Positions 13,101-24,842 of a stretch of 64,000 bases of DNA are shown here, piece after piece. A program made the position numbers and the translations under genes. This DNA comes from Odontocerum albicorne (Eukaryota; Arthropoda; Insecta; Trichoptera; Odontoceridae). The stretch is from NCBI GenBank assembly GCA_949825065.1, contig OX463849.1, forward strand, positions 39,461,852 to 39,525,851. Reading direction: 5' to 3'. The notes beneath the pieces were generated by a model that was given only the letters and a program-made list of their open reading frames with translations, had not been told where the DNA came from and did no database searches. Position 1 is the first letter of the stretch; each line of letters opens with the position of its first letter.

Positions 13101-16100
13101 ACATGTGAAATGCTGCTTGCCAGGCATAAACGAAAGGGTTTTCTGCACCATATAGTCACTGGTGATGAAAAATGCATCCATTATGATAATCCAAAAAGGA
13201 AGAAATCATGGGGATCCCCTGGTCATGCTTCAACATCTACGGCTAAGCCAAATATTCATGGAAAAAAACTCTAGTTGTGTATTTGGTGGGATCAGCTTGG
13301 TGTCGTGTATTATGAGTTGCTCAAACCGAATGAAACCATTGCTGGGGCTGTCTACCGAACATAATTGATGAGATTGAGTCGAGCACTCGAGGAAAAGCGC
13401 GCCCACTACTACGCCAGACACGACAAAATTATTCTCCTGCATGATAATGCTAGTCCACATGTTGCGGCACCGGTCAAAACCTATTTGGAAACACTCAATT
13501 GAGAAGTTTTACCCCACCCGCTGTATTCACCAGACATTGCTCCTTCTGATTACCACTTGTTTTGATCGATGACGCATGGCCTGTCTGAGCAGCACTTCAC
13601 ATCATATGAAGATACCAAAAATTGAGTCGATTCGTGGATAGCCTCAAAAGATGATGATGATGACTGACGCGGTATTCGTATGCTGACAGAAAGATGGGGA
13701 AAAGTAGTGGCAAGCGATGGGTACTACTTCGAATAAAACATGAGGTTCCGTTCTTTCACAATAAATGCCCATTTTTTTATAAAAAACGGCGGAAACTTAT
13801 TTGTACACCTAATATTATTCAGTTAAGAGTCTTGACAAGTGCGCATGGTTGAAAATAAATTTCATTCTATGCATTTCAGGTTTTTTGTTGGTTAAAATAA
13901 TTCATTAACTTAAATAAAATGAACCTTATTACTATAAGAAATTTAAAATGAAATTTTTTGAAGAATACCAATTTACAAAATACCTTTATGAAGAGGGATT
14001 GTGGGAAATATCGAAATATTATGGTGAGGATGAAAAATAATTGCGATTCCTTCACTATACGGAAACAGCAGTGGACATGTAAAATTAAATAGAGAACTTT
14101 ATGAGGGGTTAAACATTACTAAATGTGTAAAGTAAAGCAAGGATGTGTGATGTCACCTTGATAGTTCAATTTTTATATTGATTCATGTATGTACAATTTA
14201 AAAGATAATGGGATAGGGATTTTTATACCTGAATATGTGTTTGTAATAAATCTATGTGAACTTAATATGTAGATAATATGGTTGTGCTTCCTAAAAATGA
14301 AGATGATTTAAGGGATGTGATAAATGAGCTCTATGAGAGATATGGCAAGTGAAATATTTAAAAATGAATGCAGTGATATCAAAGAGTATGGTTACAGAAA
14401 GAGGTTGTAAAAAGTATTTGTGATTTATTGAGGTAGATGAGTTCTGTTATCTGGGTGGTATGTTTATGTGTGATAGGCAAGCTGTAAGGGCATTAAAGAA
14501 GGGTAGCGACAGTGAACAAGATAAACAGAGCTTTTCTTATATCAAAAGAATCAAATCGACAATAATTTTGTATTGATGACCTTTACGTATGGGAGTGAAG
14601 CTTGAACTCGGCATAAGAAGGATCAAAGTAAAAATAATGCTGTGGAGATTCGTGCACTAAGAAAAACAATTGGAGTGGAAATGTTTAAAAGAAGGTGAAA
14701 CAAGAACATTAGGAATGAATACAAGGATAAAATTATGTTTTAAGTCAAATGAAGAATGAAGTGTTAAGATGGTTTGGATGCATCTTCTTCTCCATGGCTC
14801 CATCCCAACTCATTGTCTGCGAAGACTGTTGGGGTCAGCTCTCCTCGTCTTCAGGTTGTATGCTCTTCTGTCCCGGACTACGTCCCCCAGGCTGTGCCTC
14901 TGCATCAGGTTATATTTTTGGCACCACCCATGAATTCTTTGGTCTTCCTCTGGTTGTTATTCGAGGCAGATCCATGAAGATTGCCTGGTTCATAATGTGA
15001 TCGGGTGCTCTGCGTCCAACGTGCTCATGTGCCAACATCCAACGTGGTTTGGATGGATGAAGAGAACGAAAAAATGAATAAGCAAATATACAAGTGAGAG
15101 TGCATGGTGTGTGCATATATGAATAATAGAACATTGTGCATGAAGAGATATATAAATGTGAAGGAAGTGAAAATTGTGCATTTGGATATAAAAGAGTGGA
15201 GATCTGTTCTTTTTGCCTACCCCGCATGGGGCACTGCGTGATGATATGTATGTATGTGTTAATTTTTTATTTTCTCTTTTTATTACATTTGAATTATAAA
15301 TCTCAGCAGTTTATTTGAACTTATTATATTAATTACTTACTTATTCAACTAAAAATTAAAATATGCTCATTTGTTAAATATAAAATACTAGTATTATAGT
15401 TCGGAAATTCTAGGATGAGTCCTGTGACAGCTCACAAATTTGTCCCAATACAACCTTATGTAATATATTTACCTAAATAACTTGCTATTTATTAGAATTG
15501 AGGCTTATATTAAAGTTGATAAAATAATTAAAATTACTGAACATCGTTACAAGGTTGTATCGGGGCAAATTTGTGAGCTGTCACAGGACTCATCCTACAA
15601 TTTCCGAACTATAGTTAAATAAATTTAAAGAGTTATTTTGTTTGCTTATATTTTTTAATCCTTAACACAAGTTGATGAATTAAACTAGTCTAAACAATCA
15701 AAAGTTATGTAAATATTTTTTTAGGCTTTTGCTGGCATGTATTTTGATGCAGTTAATTTAAATGTTGTAAATTTAAAATCACTTAGGTTGAAAACGATTT
15801 TTTATTAAATATTAAGATACCCATTTTTTATGGATTAATTTTGATATTAAGTTGTGATCATTTCTTGAAGATGATAATGTAATAAAAATATATTTCAGGC
15901 CCGTAATATTGAAGGAGTTAATGTGTATTCTCTACATCCTGGTGTGGTAAATACAGAACTTGGAAGACATTTTGACACAACTGTTTTTCCTGGGGCTCGT
16001 CTTCTTTTCAAGTTAGCCAGGATATTTGTGAAGACACCAGAACTGGGCGCCCAAACCACAATTTATTGTTCTGTTGATGAGAAATGTGCAGATGAAACAG

Positions 16101-17772
16101 GCTTGTATTACAGGTTGGTATTTGATCTCATGTAAAGTAAAATACTGAATATGCTTCTTTGTGAAATCAACATACAAATTCAGCAAAAATCGTCTTTTTA
16201 GATATATAAATTTAGGTGTCTTAATTTTTGCTATTCTATTCAGTTACATTTATAAAAGCAAAAATGAAATGCAGGTATTTTGTTCCAGGAGTTAATTATT
16301 ACCAAATTAGAATGGTTAATTTTAACTTAATGGATGAGGTAGTGAATGTTTACAATATGTTCTTTTAATAAAAATTGTGTTTCAGAGATTATTTTTCATT
16401 TGACACTGATCCATAATAATCGAGGGGCTAATTTGACCTACTATTGGTTCAGATTGTTGAATTTATTTGACAGATTACGCCAAAAGTAAATTTTATTTGA
16501 AAGTTATTTATTCATATTTAAGAAGATCTATACCATTTAGCGAAAAAATATCAGCTGAAACACGTAATAAATATTCCAGAAATTTTATAGGCTTGTTCAT
16601 ATATTTTTTCTTTTTAATCTTTACAATGAAATAAACGAAGCACTCACCTGCCTAACAAGGCATATGCCCATTCAAACACAGGTAGATTTCACAAAACAAA
16701 TTATATATACTTACCATATTTTGTAATATTTTTAATCTGTCAACAATAGTCCTTTTATTATTTTAATTTATTTTTATAGAAACAAAGATAGAGCAGCCAT
16801 AAATATAAAACATCCCATCATGATCAATTACCCAAAAAAGAGCACTAACCTCTCGAGTAGTAAGATATTTAAAAAAATTTAAAACATAGTTTGTTCAACA
16901 TGTAACTTGCCGATGTTGGTAAAACATGTAACTAGTCAATAAATGATTTAATTGTGTGGTATCATAAATAGATGTCATTGGTACTCCAAATCCTGACATA
17001 ATCTGGGAATATTCGAAAAATAATCACTGCACCCCAACCGCGGGGCCATACACTATCTGACTCAGTATTTAATGGCCCACGGTTGGGGCGGTACGCACGG
17101 AGAGGTTAAAATTAGAAACATCAATTTTACAAAGACTCATTTGTAGATACAAAATAGCACTGATCAATTAAAAATAATAAGAAAATCAACTGCATATGAT
17201 ATTTCTCCATTGCAAGATTGTAGTTGCTAATTTGTGTATATATAGGAATAAGCTTTATATATAGAAATAACCAGCACATTTTACAGATATCGGGAAATAC
17301 CCGACAGTCAAAACTTCTATTTATTAAATGTTCCAAAGGGATTGAGATTTTATGTTTTAAAGACTTGAGTATAATTATTTTGGTTGTTATTTCACCCATA
17401 CCTGGTGCTGTATTTGATTATAACACTTTTTGCAGAATCTGCTCAAAAAATTGCACAAGCGTGCTAGCAAACATTAAGACAAGTAAAATCTAGACTAATA
17501 AATAAATGTGTAGATGATTTTCATTCATATAATTAAAGTCTGAATATTATTTTTGGGTTCCAATCTCTTTTTCAGACAAGAGATTGGAACCCAAGATTCT
17601 TATATATTGAATGAAAATGTCATTATCTTTTTCATTTTATTCTAGTGATTGTGCCCCCAAAAAACCAAGTAACAATGCTTGCAACCGAGAAACAGCGACC
17701 AAGTTATGGGACCTTTCCTGCAAATTAGTGGGACTGGAAAATTGGGATCCATTTACCTCTGAAGACAAATAA
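7010..17772 (+). CDS. short-chain dehydrogenase, retinol dehydrogenase 11-14-like (gene A), 5 coding exons
   Basis: This gene encodes a classical NADP(H)-dependent short-chain dehydrogenase/reductase. Coding exons are 7010-7121, 10267-10629, 12242-12363, 15899-16113 and 17646-17772. They join in frame to 939 nt (312 residues plus stop), close to the length of family members. Visible motifs are TGCNTGIG (residues 20-27, cofactor loop), ACRD (44-47, the Arg favours NADP), NNAG (103-106), Asn126, Ser154, and YGQSK (180-184). Together Asn126-Ser154-Tyr180-Lys184 form the catalytic tetrad, then HPGVVNTEL (212-220). Family knowledge suggests reduction of retinaldehyde or other lipid aldehydes at a membrane, but the substrate is not shown by sequence. 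I chose the ATG at 7010 because the frame upstream to the acceptor is short and its phase differs from gene B, which argues for an untranslated leader exon. No N-terminal membrane helix is seen, unlike RDH11/12. Confidence 0.9.
7943..8083. repeat. direct duplication of about 57 bp
   Basis: Two copies of a sequence containing CCAGTTTATTTTTCAAAT are spaced by about 82 bp (7943-8000 and 8024-8080). It is a local duplication without coding potential. Confidence 0.7.
8519..8650 (-). repeat. tRNA-derived SINE copy (diverged)
   Basis: TTTGGGTACCATAGAGAATT and ATCCTACCAACTCC match the head of the SINE family in minus orientation. It is degraded. Confidence 0.5.
9590..10110 (-). pseudogene. LINE reverse-transcriptase C-terminal relic
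   Basis: The minus strand carries the decayed series KMIVHSSTLVKTLMYASEIW, a family-typical C-terminal block, followed by a degenerate EMRALSRI-like stretch. The same block recurs on the plus strand at 61725-62010. The LINE 3' tail points toward 9570. Confidence 0.6.
10267..10629 (+). CDS. gene A coding exon 2
   Basis: This 363-nt exon encodes residues 38-158. It includes ACRD, the LDLNS strand, NNAG, the TNHLGHF helix with the catalytic Asn, and VNVSS with the catalytic Ser. It is flanked by CAG and GTAAGT. Confidence 0.92.
10630..11963 (+). other. gene A intron 2, 5' part
   Basis: No exon or identifiable element is seen, apart from a short duplication at 11449-11512 of a sequence containing CATACCAATTAGAAGTATGA. 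Confidence 0.5.
11964..12183. mobile_element. 220-bp hairpin MITE, copy 1
   Basis: The element has very long terminal inverted repeats: roughly the outer 60-70 bp on each side are complementary, from TAGTTCGGAAATTCTAGGAT at the left to its complement at the right. The flanking TA dinucleotides fit a Tc1/mariner-type target. It lies 58 bp upstream of gene A exon 3 and is nearly identical to copy 2 at 15395-15614. Confidence 0.85.
12242..12363 (+). CDS. gene A coding exon 3
   Basis: This 122-nt exon encodes the catalytic AYGQSKLANVLF helix. It starts after TTTTAG and ends at CAA|GTAAGT in phase 0. Confidence 0.92.
12525..13812 (+). mobile_element. full-length mariner (family M2), inactive
   Basis: This complete 1288-bp element has TIRs starting TTGGGTGTACAAATAAGTCA at 12525 and the complement ending at 13812, flanked on both sides by TA. 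The transposase begins at ATG 12699 (MSSFEPNKRHLRELL). It is intact through the helix-turn-helix domains and the first catalytic Asp (VTGDEKCIHYDNP, near 13150-13185), then has a stop at 13272. Later in-frame stops and a frameshift near 13350 precede LLHDNASPH (second Asp), YSPDIAPSDYHLF (third Asp) and the end near 13736. The spacing fits the D,D34D mariner group. It is inserted in intron 3 of gene A, same orientation as the gene. Confidence 0.92.
14100..15260 (+). pseudogene. LINE reverse transcriptase relic
   Basis: Broken frames give RT motif B (VKQGCVMSP, near 14125), a YADD-equivalent region degraded to DNMVVLPKNEDDL (near 14275), FCYLGGMF (near 14445), TYGSEAW-like and EIRALRKTIG (near 14650), and a 3' tail ending at about 15260 that resembles other LINE tails in the window. 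The stretch 14790-15040 does not fit and may be a secondary insertion. It is inactive and lies in gene A intron 3. Confidence 0.65.
15395..15614. mobile_element. 220-bp hairpin MITE, copy 2
   Basis: It has the same length and near-identical sequence to copy 1 at 11964-12183, with long complementary arms. It is inserted in intron 3 of gene A, 285 bp before exon 4. Confidence 0.85.
15899..16113 (+). CDS. gene A coding exon 4
   Basis: This 215-nt exon encodes NVYSLHPGVVNTEL and the substrate-side helix region up to ETGLYYR. It ends in phase 2. Confidence 0.92.
17029..17087. repeat. GC-rich inverted repeat
   Basis: The arms CCCCAACCGCGGGGCCAT and ATGGCCCACGGTTGGGG are complementary apart from about two positions, with a loop of about 22 bases. 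It is unusually GC-rich for this window. Confidence 0.75.
17553..17594. repeat. perfect 16-bp inverted repeat
   Basis: TTGGGTTCCAATCTCT and its exact complement are separated by about ten bases. It lies about 50 bases upstream of the splice acceptor of gene A exon 5. Confidence 0.85.
17646..17772 (+). CDS. gene A terminal exon 5
   Basis: The exon starts after TTCTAG, encodes the C-terminal KLWDLSCKLVGLENWDPF stretch and ends at TAA (17770-17772). The WDxSxKLVGL pattern is also present in gene B. Confidence 0.9.
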
Positions 17773-18061
17773 TATTTTTTTTTAAATATTAAGGTTATAC
17801 TCGTATATGATTTTTGAGGAATTTTATTATATCTGCTGTTTTTATTTAACAAAAAAGTTTTTGTAAAAACGTCAGTTGAGATATAAGTGTATTTTTTTAT
17901 ATATATATTTTTTTTTTTATATTTTAATTTTAATTAATAATGATATCTTAAAACATAATATCTAACTAACAATCAAGTTCTTGAAAATTTTCATTTAAAG
18001 ATTCTTAAATGTAAATATAATTAAGCTAGGAATGAAGTATGTTGAGTATTTAGTTTTCAAC

Positions 18062-18087
18062 AATAAACTGTAATCTTTGGTAATAAA
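18062..18087 (+). promoter_or_regulatory. candidate poly(A) signals of gene A
   Basis: Two AATAAA hexamers at 18062-18067 and 18082-18087 lie about 300 bases after the gene A stop codon. They are the first strong canonical signals downstream, but the AT-rich context makes chance matches likely. Confidence 0.4.
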
Positions 18088-18983
18088 TAAAAAAACATTA
18101 TTAAGATAGCTACTATAAAGTTATATTTATTAAATAATAAAGAATTCTTTTGAAAATGGTAATTTGTGTAATTCACTTTCAGGACATTATTGTTGAATAA
18201 TCTTCCTTTTTGGCATAGATAAATAATGGATTGCAAATTTCTTAATTTTAACTTTTTTTTTTTCCTACAATATGTGATTGTCAGCCATTCCAGTATGATT
18301 GTCAGCTATTCTGTGAATGGAAGATGATTCTACTTGTATTGGTTTACTGTTTGCAAGCTGTCGAATATCAGCAAGCACACAGTATTGACAGATCAAACCG
18401 AAGGTAAGAAGATGAAAATTCCAAGATGATTGGCAGGTATAGGTAATCTGTTGCAGCAGTGTTATTTTACAGTATTTTTTGCATTGCTTAAGAGCACAGA
18501 AAAATATAAATTCAGATGCGAAACAGTCGAAGAGTAAAACCACTCCCAAAGATAATCCATCAGGAATTGAATCTTAATTTGACTTATTCTTTAAATATTG
18601 ATAATTGTAAACCTTTTTATAATAATCTTAAATGTTCATTCTTCTATACATGCCAAATATTTATGATTTTCCTTATTCTTATTCTTGAATTATTATTCCC
18701 AGTTCCTAACTATTTAATTTCTCTTTTTATCCTGTTTAGTTCCTTAATTTGCTAAAACTCTTAACTCCTTCCAGAAGGCATCCACAATTCTTTCTAGGGT
18801 ACTAATTCCAAGAGTGAACCTGTCAGATAACTTCTTTTAGTAAGAATTGATTGACAGGAAAATAAAAATTCGAATACATTTTTATGTGTTGAGTATTTTT
18901 CAAATTAACATCACTATTCACGGCACCATCTGGTGGACCACATATGAATCTCAACGGTGGGCCACAGTACTTTATCTAATGCT

Positions 18984-19014
<31 letters not shown>

Positions 19015-20810
19015 GGAGGATTTTTTTCACATTAATTTGATGTAAAAATGACAGCTGCACCTGATAAAAGTATGGAAAACGGGATCTTATATGTTGTGTA
19101 TGATGCTTTTGTTGAGATCTGAATATGATATCGATTTTGGGTACTCAATATATCCATGAGTTGGTGCTGAAAGGAGTTTACTTGGTGAAAAGGTATCTAA
19201 AATACGGTGGTAGGCACCTTTATTCAAACTCAAGATTTTTCCACAATTTTTATTTAAGATTATGTTTAATTCGATCACTTTTTAAAATGCCTTGGTTGAT
19301 GATTTATAACTGATTTGGCTAGCAGCCAAATTGTTACAACTTGTGGCAGAGAACATATCCAGGATCCAAGGATCTCCTAAAGCCTGTCTTAAAAAAAACC
19401 CAACTCCTAAATGTTAACAATTATAAACAATATGTTAAACATTGTGTGATAAATTTATTGGTTTACTATTGTACACATTGTCTAAGTTTTTATTTCTTTC
19501 ATTGTGAATGTTCCCATTTTATTGTTAATTTAAAAACACCATAGGGATATTGAAAAAAGTAAAAAAATAAAAACGCTTGTTTCTATCTTTTTTCAATTCA
19601 TTATTTTTTTTCCTTTTTTATAAACTCTTCTAGTTTTCTTATTGTTATATTGAATTGCAATTTAAAGCCAATTATCCTTTATTTCTGACATTTTATGTCG
19701 GCCATTATCGCATGACAGAACGGGTTATTTTTCTCGTGGGCAATGATTAATTTGCAGCTTAATTTAATAATCACCGGCCATTGATTTTTTTCCATGTTAC
19801 CTATATGATGGTTTTGTCCTGTTGTCTAAGGATAGGAACTGGTGAACAAAATAATTTGTTACATTATTATCCCACCTACCCGATAGCGTATAAAGTTATC
19901 AATAAAATTTTAGCACGCCTTGGACGACCTGCCACAGTGGCTGAATTTTTATGACTCTGTGGAGTGGCACATGATCTGAATCTAAGAATCTTCCTGAGTT
20001 GGTCTTAAGAAACCCAGATTTAACAGAAAAATAATCTGGTACTTAAATATTTTTACTGTACTGTAGTTTATGTTTCTACAAAGAGATGAAAGCTTTGCTC
20101 AGACTTGAATAACATTGCAGTAAATTATTCAGATAGTTTAAAAGTATCAGTTTAAGTGAGAGTTGTTCGGTTTGTTTCGACTTCGGAAGGACCAATGAGA
20201 GTGAAGAAACCAATTTGGGAAAGTGTTTTTAGGATGGGAAACCAAAAAAAATTCTCTTACGATTTGTACGTCACTGTGGGTAAACTTTTCGTACCCCTCG
20301 GTGTTCACCTCTTGTGATACGGACTTCTTCGTGTAAATACTTCAAAAGTAGGCAAACTATGTACCAGTAATAAATTTGATTAAAAGTCCTCAGGATATGG
20401 TCCTTCAAACAACTTTGGTTGCTTTCTGGCATAAAGGGTAGCCATCTTAACCACATGGATCATGAAATCGTGACACTAAGAATGACAGGAATCTGCGCCT
20501 GGAAATGAAACTATCTTCAATTAGAAACCTTATAGTCTGCTGTGTATCTCAAGCGGAAACTTTATCCACCAGATACAATGGTCAAAACTTTAGCTGGCAT
20601 CAATCTTGAGTGATCTTGCGCTCGTAAGTTGACATTCTTATATAAAACCGCTTGAATTTTTTTGTTTTCCCTGTCTTGTAATTTTATTTAAATATATAAT
20701 AATTAAATGGTGTAATTCATAGTTCATTTTATTTTATTGTTAATGATATTGGCATAAAAATATTTTCTATAAAAGTTGTAAACTTTCTAGCACGAATTAC
20801 GTATCTCAAT

Positions 20811-20880
20811 ACTTGACATTGGCGTATACTCCGTATAACTTATTGAATATTAGCCGTGAGGAGTATACGCCAGTGTCAAG
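20811..20880. repeat. 22-bp inverted repeat
   Basis: ACTTGACATTGGCGTATACT and its complement (one mismatch) are separated by about 26 bases. It could be a small foldback element; no target duplication is visible. Confidence 0.75.
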
Positions 20881-20904
20881 TGATGGCCTTTGTAAATAGT
20901 AGGT

Positions 20905-21060
20905 CACAGCCATTATTCAAGAAGAGGAAGAAGTTATTCAGGAAGAGGAATCTGTCAATAGTCCATACATAGAAGTTCATGGCCATTATTCAGAGAGAGA
21001 AGGAATCTGTAGTTCACGGCCATTATTCAAAGAGAGAGAGAGAGAAGGAATCTGTCAAAA
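20905..21060. repeat. GA-rich imperfect tandem repeats
   Basis: Three to four diverged copies of a unit containing GCCATTATTCA followed by GAGAGA-rich DNA and GGAATCTGT. A 65-codon open frame over it (20979-21176) simply translates the repeat and is not called a gene. Confidence 0.6.
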
Positions 21061-21394
21061 AGGTGTCAGTAGTGACGGAGATAATAAATAGTAAAGTGTG
21101 TTATCAGAAATACTTGGTGATATCTCTGAGAGAGACAAGTAAAATTAACCGGCATTTTAAATCCTGCACATCATGAACTTTTTTGGTATGTGTTATTTTA
21201 ATTTTTTTTTTAAAGTAGATTTTGCACAAAGTCCAAGCCATTTTCAGTGAATTTATTAAATAATATAGTTTATAGTAAAAAAATAATAAAACCAGGTATA
21301 ATATATAAAAAAAAAGTATGGATTTATTACAAATGATATATTTATTAACATGTTAAATTATTATTTACAAAAATTCTTCTTTTTCATCTTATTT

Positions 21395-22830
21395 TAGGCC
21401 TGTTGGCCTGTTATGGTCCTGCATCACTGTTTGCCTCTAGTGACGTCGACTGCCAGGTGTCTTTCCATCTTTTGGGAGATCGTCCTGGAGGTCTGCTTGC
21501 TTGGGGGATACTGTCCCTGGCCATTCTTACGGCTCTTGGTTCCGCCATTCTGGATACGTGTTCGTTCCAGAACCTTCTCTCTGTCGTCTCAATCTGACAA
21601 TATCTTCAACTTCGCACGTCCTTCGGATTTCTGTGTTTCGCACTCTTATCACGAAGGGTTTTGCCAGCGAACTCCTGAGTACCTTTATTTCGCTGGTTCG
21701 AAAGAGATTTTTGGTTCTGACAGTGTCAGCTCTGGACTCTATGCTGTATGTCATTATGGGGCGGACACAGGTCTTGTATATCATTACCTTGCTTTGGATG
21801 TTCAATGCTTGTTTTTCCAGATAGTGTTCTTTAAACATCCGGCAATAGCTGCGGCCATTTGTGATTGTTCAAGCACTTCACCATAGAGGTCATTATTGCA
21901 CATTATGCTAGCACCCAAATATTTAAATTTTGTTACTTGTTCAATTGGTGTGTCGTTGATCGCCTCACTGCATCCAACTTGCTCTCTGGCTAGAGTTATG
22001 CATTTAGTCTTGCTGATTGAGATAGACATGTTGTATTTTATGGAAGCAGTGTGGAATCGATGTAGCATTTGTTGCAGGTCTTCCTCTGATTCTTCTATGA
22101 TGGTGGCATCGTCAGCATAGCATATGATGTATAGCATATTGTCACCCATATTGTATCCCAGGTTAAGGTCGGCAACTTCTTCTATAATTTTATCCATAAC
22201 CAAGTTAAATAGAAATGGGCTTAAACTATATCCTTGTCTTACTCCGGTTGGTGTTGGAATATCATTAGAGAGTTCTCCGCCTACGCGAATTCTTGTGGAG
22301 CTATTTAGGTTGATGTCTCTAATGGTTTTGGCGATGGAGAGTGACACGTTCCTTTCGAGCAAAATGCTTATTACATCTTCTAGCTAGAGTCTATCAAAGG
22401 CCTTGGTCAGATCAATAAAAGCAAGGTAAGCAGTCTTGTTGTATTCCAAAGACTTTTTTTTAATTTGCCACAGTATGAATATAGCATCTTTAGTAGATCT
22501 GTTTCTTCGGAATCCTTGTTGTTCATCTCTATTTTCAATTTGCTGTTCTAATTTTACTCTTAGGATGTTGGTGAAGAGCTTGAGAAATGTGCTTAAAAGA
22601 GATATTCCTCTATAGTTACCAGGATCAGATTTTTGTCCTTTTTTGAAGATGGCAATCGTTATACCGGCCCTCCATTCATCTGGTATTGTTGTAGTTTACA
22701 GGATCAAGTAGTAAAGTTTGTGGAAACTTTTCGCTAGTTCTTCTTATGAGTTTGTTTGGTATATTATCACTTCCAGGAGCTTTTCTATTTTTGAGTCTTT
22801 TCATTCCTTGTCTAATTTCACATTACATTA
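21395..22830 (-). pseudogene. LINE reverse transcriptase, decayed 3' half
   Basis: On the minus strand the RT domain is readable across several frames. It starts with a KAPGSDNIPNKLI-like block near 22770 and a KGQKSDPGNYRG-like block near 22620. RT motif B (TGVRQGYSLSPFLFN) is near 22240 and the catalytic ICYADDATIIEE near 22110. These are followed by KFKYLGASI, a thumb-like region and the C-terminal ASRPPGRSPKRWKDTW block near 21480. The main open segment is 21802-22362. The upstream endonuclease region is absent, so the copy is 5' truncated as is usual for LINEs. I do not assign a clade. Confidence 0.8.
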
Positions 22831-22836
22831 CAGAAA

Positions 22837-23091
22837 TTAACATCTAAAATTAGTTAATGTGTGAAATTTTTTGAAACAATCTCCAGAATGAAAGCCGGGC
22901 TTTCTCTCGCAAATATCGCAACAAAATGACGTTCGCCTTCTTTTCCCTGGAATATCACGTTCCGAGCATACTATACAGTCTTTGTATTTATCGTGATCGT
23001 ATATAAAATGGGGAGTTCCATCTAATCGTTGTTCACCATCGGTTGTCGTAAGACGCCCAGGTTTTGACTTTTCGGCAAATATCGCAACCAA
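22837..23091 (-). pseudogene. piggyBac-like transposase C-terminal Cys-rich fragment
   Basis: The minus-strand frame encodes about 84 residues. It contains the piggyBac C-terminal zinc-binding pattern: RLDGTPHFIYDH, then CIVCSERD (two Cys), CCDICERKPG (paired Cys) and HSGDCFKKFHTL (His, Cys, His). In the family this RING-like domain follows the catalytic core and binds the transposon end. The DDD catalytic core is absent upstream, so this is a fragment. It could derive from a domesticated gene exon, but no splice context supports that. Confidence 0.7.
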
Positions 23092-24379
23092 ATGGTTTTC
23101 TAATATTATCTTTCATTAAAATCTAATCTTTATTGAAAAATGTTTTAGATTATAAAAAGTTGTTGACATAATGTTATAAAAATCTTCAAGGTGAAATCAA
23201 TATTATTTTTATCTTTGAGGAAATAATTCAACAAGCCTTATTATCTCGCTTATTATTTATTTTGTCTAAAAACGTTCTTAATTTTAGTTTTTTAGGACAA
23301 TACAATATAAAATAGCACAGTAGTCAAATAACATTGTCAAACTTGCAAATGTAACACAATTGCCATGTCATTTTTTCTCTTACTTCTATATTTTAGGATG
23401 TGTATACTGCATGGTTAAAAAAATGTAATTATTAAAATTATTTTTAACAAAAATATTTGACTTTTAACAAAATAATTAAGAAATAATATAAAAGAGAGGG
23501 ATATAATTTTTATGCTCATTTCTAATGTAAAATACCTTAATGTGGCTCTGAGAATTTCAATTTTTAAACTTACTGTATCAAATTCTAAATTTAGATTAAA
23601 TGAACTTATATTCATAAAATAAATTCACAAAATAGATTTGTAACATTATTAGAATTGCTAATCTGTGTATGTTACACACATTAACAGTAGTCTCCTCTTA
23701 TACACATGGAATATGTTCTAAAACCCTCAGTGAATGTCTGAAACCACAAATATTGTAGTTGCCTGATGCGTGAAACTACATATATATTTGTTCCCTATAT
23801 ATGCATTTCCTATACATTTTTTCCTATCCTGATAAAGTTTAATTTAAACATTAATTACAGTAATAGATTAACAACATTAATTTATAATTAAATAGAAAAA
23901 CTACAATAATGTGCTCTAATAAAAGTTTTGTGATTGTGGCTTCTCCTCCTCTCTCAAAATATCTTATTGCACTGTAATCAACCTTTTTTGTGGTGATGTG
24001 ATAGATGAAGGGAGGGAAATGATGTAGGCATTTTGACGTAGCTAACTTTCGATATTATTGACGACACATTGGAATTTTCCATTTAAGATTTTCGAACCGC
24101 GGATAAGTGTGGATTACTTATTGTATGTAAATATATCAACATTAAAGGTTCTAATTTGGTTCGTATAGTCTAAAACCATTGCAAATTAACAAAATGTTAC
24201 CATAATCACGTCTATAAGTTTTGGGAAACAAATTTTTTATCAATTTGTTCACAAAATACGAATATACCATAAAGGGAACGAATAGTGTTTTTTATTTCAC
24301 TTATATGAATTTTTAGTTTTATTGCTGCCACTTTTTTTTATTCTGATAAAGCATGTGATAAGTATGTTATCAGAAAGAG
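23092..24379. other. no gene recognised
   Basis: This is AT-rich DNA without exons or identifiable elements. Confidence 0.5.
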
Positions 24380-24765
24380 GAACAAAAATATGAAAACATG
24401 AATGTTGTGAAATCCAAAAATTGATTAGTGTCATAGGAATAGTAAATACGATATATGGGTGAATAATGAAAGGTATAGAGGATAGAGGAGTTCCGATATT
24501 TGGAAAGAAGTTCTCAGATGATGGAAAAATGTCGATTATGACAACCAATCTTCAATGTTAACATGATTGGGACTTGTGGTAGAGGAATACCTGAATGTAT
24601 GGTTGGACCAAAGAAGGAAAGGTAAGGAGTAAAAAAAACTGAAGGATCTGTATGTGAAGATATATGAATGTAGAGGAGATGATGAAAGCCTATTGTAACA
24701 CAAAAATTTAGTCCTCTGTCCTGATACCTGATAGGGAAATGGTATGATGGTATGTATGTATTAAA
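24380..24765 (+). repeat. LINE 3'-end relic
   Basis: The last 140 bases (from about 24620) closely resemble the plus-strand tails at 60285-60420 and 62440-62590, including AAATGGTATGATGGTATGTA. The upstream part looks like decayed LINE C-terminal coding sequence but is too broken to read reliably. Confidence 0.5.
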
Positions 24766-24842
24766 AAAAAACTTATAATAAAATGCAAAATATACCTATT
24801 AAAAGTATGCAAAGATTTTATGGTGACAATATGGTTTAACAT

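Larger units (their letters stand above)
16114..17645 (+). other. gene A intron 4
   Basis: No exon is seen inside. It contains two inverted repeats, at 17029-17087 and 17553-17594. Confidence 0.6.
18100..21390. other. intergenic DNA between gene A and the LINE relic
   Basis: No host exon is recognised. It contains an (AT)n run at 18985-19009, an inverted repeat at 20811-20880 and GA-rich imperfect repeats at 20905-21060. Short open frames here have no recognisable domain. Confidence 0.55.

Noticed and set aside
21413..21886. 157-codon plus-strand frame, less AT-rich than its surroundings.
   Set aside because: It is the antisense shadow of the LINE reverse transcriptase C-terminus on the minus strand.
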